A stretch of DNA of 56,648 bases from Pseudanabaena sp. M53BS1SP1A06MG (GTDB lineage Bacteria; Cyanobacteriota; Cyanobacteriia; Pseudanabaenales; Pseudanabaenaceae), in the NCBI GenBank assembly GCA_020404105.1, contig JADBWH010000100.1:1-56648 (forward strand). Reading direction: 5' to 3'. Each line of letters opens with the position of its first letter. Positions within the stretch are counted from its first letter, which is position 1. Position numbers and translations under genes: made by a program. Positions 53,136 through 56,648 of the stretch are shown here, piece by piece. The notes under the pieces are model-generated. The model had not been told where the DNA came from, searched no databases, and worked only from the letters and a program-made list of their open reading frames with translations.

Positions 53136-53460
53136 ACAACTCTATTTAAGAGATGGATTGCCGATTCGATTGGGAAACCTAGCTTCAAATCTGGCAAAGA
53201 TTAAAAACTTGTCTCAAAGAGCAACTGCCTCAAATGTAGCTGTTAGCCTAGTCGAAGAAAGTAAAATATTCATCGAATGGACAGCTAGCGATGCTGACAT
53301 CGACACGGCTGGCGAACTCGTGGAATTACAGATTCAGCTTGCACTGTGGCAATTGCGCTGGACAAAAATCTGGGCAGATCCAGCGCAACGTATGGAAGTT
53401 GCTGCACAAGCACAGATCTGGTCAGATCGGATTTTAGAGAGATCGGGGCTTTTAGATTAG
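53113..53460 (+). CDS. Hypothetical protein paired with endonuclease-like gene
   Basis: A 115-residue helical protein (WEATKQLYLRDGLPIRLGNLASNLAKIKNLS, ASNVAVSLVEESKIFIEWTA, LWQLRWTKIWADPAQRMEVAAQAQIWSDRI). Its start lies within the previous gene (23-bp overlap), and I have seen the two families paired in cyanobacteria. No catalytic motif; it could be a partner or antitoxin-like protein. Confidence 0.7.
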   Translation: MRNWEATKQLYLRDGLPIRLGNLASNLAKIKNLSQRATASNVAVSLVEESKIFIEWTASDADIDTAGELVELQIQLALWQLRWTKIWADPAQRMEVAAQAQIWSDRILERSGLLD

Positions 53461-53513
53461 AAGCGATTAGCTTTTAGCTGTAAAGACAGAATGTAGTTTT
53501 CGAGGATATTGCA

Positions 53514-54068
53514 ATGCTTGCTAGACAACCTGATCTCACCTACTCAGAATATCTCGCCTATGAACAAGATAGCCCCACTAAGCATGAATTTGTCAATGGA
53601 CAAGTTTTTGCAATGGCTGAGGAAGATGAAAATCATAATTTGATTGTTGGCAATCTAGTTGGTTGTATCCATCCACATTTGCGCGGTACTGGCTGTCGGT
53701 TATTAGCTCTAGCGATGAAACTCACGATCGCATCTGCAAATAACGCGACTTATTATCCTGACGTGATGGTAGTTTGCGATCGCACCGATAGTGATCCCTA
53801 TGTCAAACAGAAACCTTCTCTGATTATCGAAGTTCTATCACCTTCTACAGCCATGCTTGATCGCCGAGAAAAGCTGTTCAACTATCAGAAATTGGAATCT
53901 TTGCAAGAATATGTGATGGTTTCTCAAACTGAAATCAAAGTAGAGCTTTATCGCCGCGATCCTGAAGGTTGGTTAGTGCAATCCTTGAGCATAGGTGAAA
54001 GCCTACAATTGCAATCGATTGATTTAGCGATCGCCCTTGCTGATATTTATGAGGATATCGAAGTATGA
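53514..54068 (+). CDS. Uma2 family endonuclease-like protein, copy 2
   Basis: A 184-residue Uma2/DUF820 protein: NNATYYPDVMVV, SLIIEVLSPSTAMLDRREKLFNY and LQEYVMVSQTEIKVELYRRD. It is about 60% identical to copy 1 at 41339, and both are inside the type I-D locus, flanking the effector genes. The catalytic Asp and Glu positions are kept. Function in the locus is unknown. Confidence 0.9.
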   Translation: MLARQPDLTYSEYLAYEQDSPTKHEFVNGQVFAMAEEDENHNLIVGNLVGCIHPHLRGTGCRLLALAMKLTIASANNATYYPDVMVVCDRTDSDPYVKQKPSLIIEVLSPSTAMLDRREKLFNYQKLESLQEYVMVSQTEIKVELYRRDPEGWLVQSLSIGESLQLQSIDLAIALADIYEDIEV

Positions 54069-54118
54069 AAAAATGAATGCCATTAATTCAAATTAATTGA
54101 GCGATCGCAACTGCTCCA

Positions 54119-54583
54119 TTAAGACCCAAAGCCCTTTTTGCTTTTCTTGGACTTGATTGGTTTGAGTGTTCTACCACTATTAGCGATCGCCAATCTCATA
54201 CTTCGTATTTTCTGATATTCCCTGATTTTTGCCGCCAGAGGATGACTCGTCTCAATTCTAAGATGGGTAAGAGACATGACCAATGCTTTAGATTTTTGAT
54301 CGTCTTGATCAGAGCTTGAGACTTCAGCATCTTTAGCACTTATGCTACAAAGTATACCCGCCATATCACCAGCATAGAACATTGTATCCATCTCATAGAC
54401 TGTATCTGGTTCAGCAAGATATACACTTTGTTCTTTGAGTGCCTGAAACCCTATTTCATTGATCCGAACATTAATAGGAAGGCTAGACTTCATATCTAGA
54501 AATAGTTGACGCGCAAAAACTGGATCATCAATGGTTGCGGTAGCAAACATTCTCTCTGTTATTTCATCAATATTTTCATTCAT
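54119..54583 (-). CDS. Opposite-strand hypothetical protein, head to head with cas6
   Basis: A 154-residue acidic-to-basic protein (MNENIDEITERMFATATIDDP ... ending RTLKPIKSKKSKKGFGS). YEMDTMFYAGDMAGILCSI in the middle and a helical end (SHPLAAKIREYQKIRSMRLAI) are all I can describe. It is the only minus-strand gene in the cas block, and its start codon is separated from that of cas6 by 2 bp, so the promoters must lie inside the other gene. Not recognised. Confidence 0.65.
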   Translation of the reverse strand: MNENIDEITERMFATATIDDPVFARQLFLDMKSSLPINVRINEIGFQALKEQSVYLAEPDTVYEMDTMFYAGDMAGILCSISAKDAEVSSSDQDDQKSKALVMSLTHLRIETSHPLAAKIREYQKIRSMRLAIANSGRTLKPIKSKKSKKGFGS

Positions 54584-54585
54584 AT

Positions 54586-55488
54586 ATGCCTCATAGTTTA
54601 GTTGTTAACTTTATGCCCAAAACACCAATTTATCCTGAATACCTAACAGGACGGCATATTCACGCACTTTTTTTAACTTTAGTTAGCTCCGTTGACAAAG
54701 AATTAGGCGATCGCTTGCATGGTGAAAAAGTGAATAAAGGGTTTGGGTTGAGTCCGATTGTGGTGATGGGTAATGGGGCATCGGTCATTGGTAATGGGTT
54801 ATTGGTAATGGGTAAGCCAAAGCCAAAAAGAAGATCCCAATCCCCAATTACCAATCCCCAATTACCAATCCCTAATTACCAATCCCTAATCCCCCCTTCA
54901 ACCCTTTGCTGGTGGCGTATCTCCCTCTTAGATGAAGTTCTCTTTGGCAAACTCACAGGACTTTGGCTCAATCTCAACCCCGATCGCGCCTTTCATCTCG
55001 GTTCCGCCGACCTCTATATCACCAGTATTCTCGGTACACCTCAATCGAGTCAACCTTGGTCAAACTTCGCCACCTATCAACAAATCTATGATCGCGCCTC
55101 CGAAACCGAAAGAAACATCACCTTTCACCTCGCCACCCCCACTGCCTTCCGTCAAGGAAAATTTGATTCACCCTTACCCACTCGCGACAATGTGTTTAAA
55201 AGCCTATGCGATCGCTGGAACACCTATAGCGAAATCCCAATCACTTCCGAAATCATCGAATATATATATCCCAGCCGTTTTGATATCAAAACGGAAGTAG
55301 TCAAGAACTATGACACCCATAGTTTTATCGGCTGTGTCGGTGAAATTGGCTATCGAATTCTCGGTGATGCGTCGCCAGAGATAATCAAACAAATTAACGC
55401 TCTAGCAGATTTTGCAATGTTCGCAGGAATTGGGAGGAAGACAACGATGGGGATGGGGATGAGTAGGAGGGTGATGGGTAATGGGTGA
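54586..55488 (+). CDS. cas6: CRISPR endoribonuclease Cas6 with in-frame STRR insert
   Basis: A 300-residue Cas6 that cuts pre-crRNA. It begins MPHSLVVNFMPKTPIYPEYLTGRHIHALFLTL, the usual start, and ends with the Cas6 glycine-rich loop (FAGIGRKTTMGMG). Residues about 58-103 (VVMGNGASVIGNGLLVMGK to NYQSLIP) are not family sequence: they translate a heptanucleotide repeat block (54757-54894) that left the frame open. The sequence before (KGFGLSP) and after (STLCWWRISLLDE) is contiguous in relatives. The last residues also run into STRR. Confidence 0.9.
   Translation: MPHSLVVNFMPKTPIYPEYLTGRHIHALFLTLVSSVDKELGDRLHGEKVNKGFGLSPIVVMGNGASVIGNGLLVMGKPKPKRRSQSPITNPQLPIPNYQSLIPPSTLCWWRISLLDEVLFGKLTGLWLNLNPDRAFHLGSADLYITSILGTPQSSQPWSNFATYQQIYDRASETERNITFHLATPTAFRQGKFDSPLPTRDNVFKSLCDRWNTYSEIPITSEIIEYIYPSRFDIKTEVVKNYDTHSFIGCVGEIGYRILGDASPEIIKQINALADFAMFAGIGRKTTMGMGMSRRVMGNG
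54757..54894. repeat. STRR block inside cas6
   Basis: Left half: GGTAATGGG / ATTGGTAAT units; right half: CCAATCCCCAATTACCAAT-type units, complementary to the left. The message could fold back on itself. The total is 138 nt, i.e. 46 codons. Confidence 0.85.
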
Positions 55489-55500
55489 TTGGTGATTGGT

Positions 55501-55896
55501 ATGGGTAGACCTGATTTTGAGGATTTGGAGATTTATCGGTTGGCGGAGAGTTTGGCTAATGAGGTATGGGATATGGTGAGTTTGTGGGATCAGTTTGCTA
55601 AAGATACTGTGGGCAAACAAATTGTGCGATCGGCAGATAGTGTCTGCGCGAATATTGCCGAAGGGAGAGGACGAGGAAGTTTAAAAGATAATCAAAGATT
55701 TATCAGAATTGCAAGAGGTTCCCTCTACGAAACAACCAGTTGGCTCAGACTCGCCTATCGCCGCAAATTACCAATCCCCAATCCCCATTATGGAACCAAT
55801 TGCAATCGCCTCTCTCAATCAATATGCCTACTGCCATCATCGTTGCTGGCGAATGTTTTGTGCAGGAGAATTCGTCGAGAATCATTACACCATTGA
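55501..55896 (+). CDS. Four-helix-bundle protein, 3' end disrupted
   Basis: A protein of the four-helix-bundle / 23S intervening-sequence family: FEDLEIYRLAESLANEVWDMV, GKQIVRSADSVCANIAEGRGRGS and RFIRIARGSLYETTSWLRLA are typical. Family members have about 115-125 residues. Here the match stops near residue 84 (AYRRK), and the remaining frame enters STRR (KLPIPNPHYG) and then reads cas4 out of frame. So the C-terminal helix is lost and replaced by unrelated sequence. The start is ATG 55501, inside STRR that follows cas6. Confidence 0.7.
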   Translation: MGRPDFEDLEIYRLAESLANEVWDMVSLWDQFAKDTVGKQIVRSADSVCANIAEGRGRGSLKDNQRFIRIARGSLYETTSWLRLAYRRKLPIPNPHYGTNCNRLSQSICLLPSSLLANVLCRRIRRESLHH

Positions 55897-56371
55897 AGGA
55901 ACTGATCTCCATCAACGGGTGCATACAGTAGGCGAAAATCAACGGGAGGAGACTTGGCAAATCAGGGCGATCTGGCTGAAGTCGGAACAATATGGCTTGA
56001 TTGGCAAATCGGATTTGATTGAAGAAGTTGATGGTAATCTCTATCCTGTGGAATATAAGCGCGGAGAAAAAGGAGAATGGGATAACGATGTGATGCAGGT
56101 TGTAGCACAGGCTCTCTGTTTAGAAGAGATGACAGGAAAATCAGTTGCTAAGGGCTATGTCTACTATGCTCAAACGCACCAAAGACAAGAGATTGAGATT
56201 ACTGCTGAGTTACGAAAAGAGGCGATCGCCGCCATTTCAGAAATCTCGCAAATGATGGAAACTGGCAAGATGCCTCCTGCTATCTATGGCAATCGTTGCA
56301 AAGGTTGTAGCTTGTTTAAGCAATGCGTACCACAAGCAATGGAGAAAGTTATGAAATATCGAGAAGGCTGA
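55790..56371 (+). CDS. cas4: CRISPR adaptation nuclease Cas4
   Basis: A 193-residue iron-sulfur nuclease that trims prespacers and sets PAM. Cys15 (QYAYC) and Cys170, Cys173 and Cys179 (CKGCSLFKQC) bind the 4Fe-4S cluster. Asp75 (GKSDLIE) and E88-x-K90 (VEYKRG) form the PD-(D/E)XK centre, and Gln103 (QVVAQALCLEE) follows. I start at MEPIAIASLNQYAYC, the usual start; the frame upstream overlaps the four-helix gene and an STRR. Confidence 0.94.
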   Translation: MEPIAIASLNQYAYCHHRCWRMFCAGEFVENHYTIEGTDLHQRVHTVGENQREETWQIRAIWLKSEQYGLIGKSDLIEEVDGNLYPVEYKRGEKGEWDNDVMQVVAQALCLEEMTGKSVAKGYVYYAQTHQRQEIEITAELRKEAIAAISEISQMMETGKMPPAIYGNRCKGCSLFKQCVPQAMEKVMKYREG

Positions 56372-56410
56372 TTGGTAATGGGTGATTGGTGATTGGTGAT
56401 GGGTAATTGA
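56365..56410. repeat. STRR after cas4
   Basis: TGATTGGTAATGGGTGATTGG-type heptamer units directly following the cas4 stop. Related block at 55478-55502 after cas6. Confidence 0.8.
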
Positions 56411-56486
56411 ACAATCGCCAATCACTGACTAAATTCATGCAATCGCTTATCTCCCTGAACCTACTTTAACTAAGAAAACAAAATCA

Positions 56487-56618
56487 ACCAATCCCCAATT
56501 ACCAATCCCCAATTACCAATTACCAATTACCAATTACCAATTACCAATTACCAATTACCAATTACCAATTACCACTTACCAATTACCAATTACCAATTAC
56601 CAATTACCAATTACCAAA
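56487..56618. repeat. STRR block before cas1 (ATTACCA units)
   Basis: About 15 tandem copies of the heptamer ATTACCA (one variant, ACTTACCA) after two CCAATCCCCAATTACCA units. It occupies nearly all of the cas4-cas1 gap. Confidence 0.95.
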
Positions 56619-56623
56619 AAACT

Positions 56624-56648
56624 ATGGGAACTCTCTACATAACTCACG
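56624..56648 (+). CDS. cas1: Probable Cas1, first codons only
   Basis: ATG at 56624 opens MGTLYITH, running off the window. Cas1 proteins start with a beta strand of this type, and cas4-cas1-cas2 is the normal order in type I-D. The evidence is position plus eight residues, so it is an expectation more than a demonstration. Confidence 0.6.

Noticed and set aside
55709-55789. Longer Cas4 N-terminus starting at 55709
   Set aside because: It overlaps the four-helix gene and STRR; homologues start at the Met before IASLNQYAYC.
56487-56618. ATTACCA tandem block as a CRISPR array
   Set aside because: The unit is 7 nt with no spacers; it is an STRR. A true array is not in this window.

Overview
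The window looks like a cyanobacterial chromosome, probably a Pseudanabaena-like filamentous lineage. The HIP1 palindrome GCGATCGC is very frequent, there is a beta-carboxysome (ccm) cluster and a ClpR/ClpP3 pair, and there are Ycf35 and DUF3038/DUF4335 families. The tmRNA carries a cyanobacterial-type tag (ANNIVSFSRKAAPVAA). Short tandem heptanucleotide repeats (STRRs) and several hairpin MITE-like families punctuate the intergenic DNA. The genus is an inference; no rRNA gene is present.

Layout. 1-5.3 kb is accessory: the C-terminus of a CHAT-domain protein, an unknown protein, the tmRNA gene, a three-gene TIGR04255 cassette, a small TIR element with an apparent 8-bp target duplication, and a 44-bp perfect palindrome. 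5.3-22.4 kb is mostly housekeeping: DUF2997/Ycf35/ferredoxin, an RRM RNA-binding protein, DoxX, RseP, TypA, a J-domain protein, a cation/proton antiporter, ClpP3/ClpR, LptC, a second ClpP, GlmM, FabD and a response-regulator diguanylate cyclase, separated by hairpin repeats. 22.9-28.5 kb is the carboxysome cluster ccmO-K2-K1-L-M-N. 29-40 kb holds a small secreted protein, an RNase II/R enzyme, a decayed DNA-binding-protein pseudogene, a convergent Gp37/Gp68-TcmP pair, rpsD, DUF3038/DUF4335, aspartate ammonia-lyase, a MAPEG protein and glmU.

40.0-56.6 kb is a type I-D CRISPR-Cas locus (cas3, cas10d, csc2, csc1, cas6, cas4 and the first codons of cas1) heavily remodelled by inserted genes. Between cas3 and cas10d lie two CRISPR-repeat-like sequences spaced exactly 72 nt apart (also readable as a 53-codon ORF with a strong ribosome binding site), a small winged-helix-like protein, a PD-(D/E)XK nuclease-like protein and two tandem MNT-HEPN toxin-antitoxin modules, the last of which overlaps cas10d. 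Between csc1 and cas6 lie an endonuclease-like pair, a second Uma2 protein and an opposite-strand gene head to head with cas6. STRRs have entered cas6 in frame and also sit at the cas6/cas4 and cas4/cas1 junctions.

The most unusual signals are the repeat-like mini-unit after cas3, whose pseudo-spacer has an imperfect match about 180 bp upstream of the nuclease-like gene, and the embedding of two toxin-antitoxin modules in the effector operon. The idea that Cas proteins control these inserted genes is my inference, and the seed and PAM evidence for it is weak. All family assignments come from reading the sequences; no database search was run.
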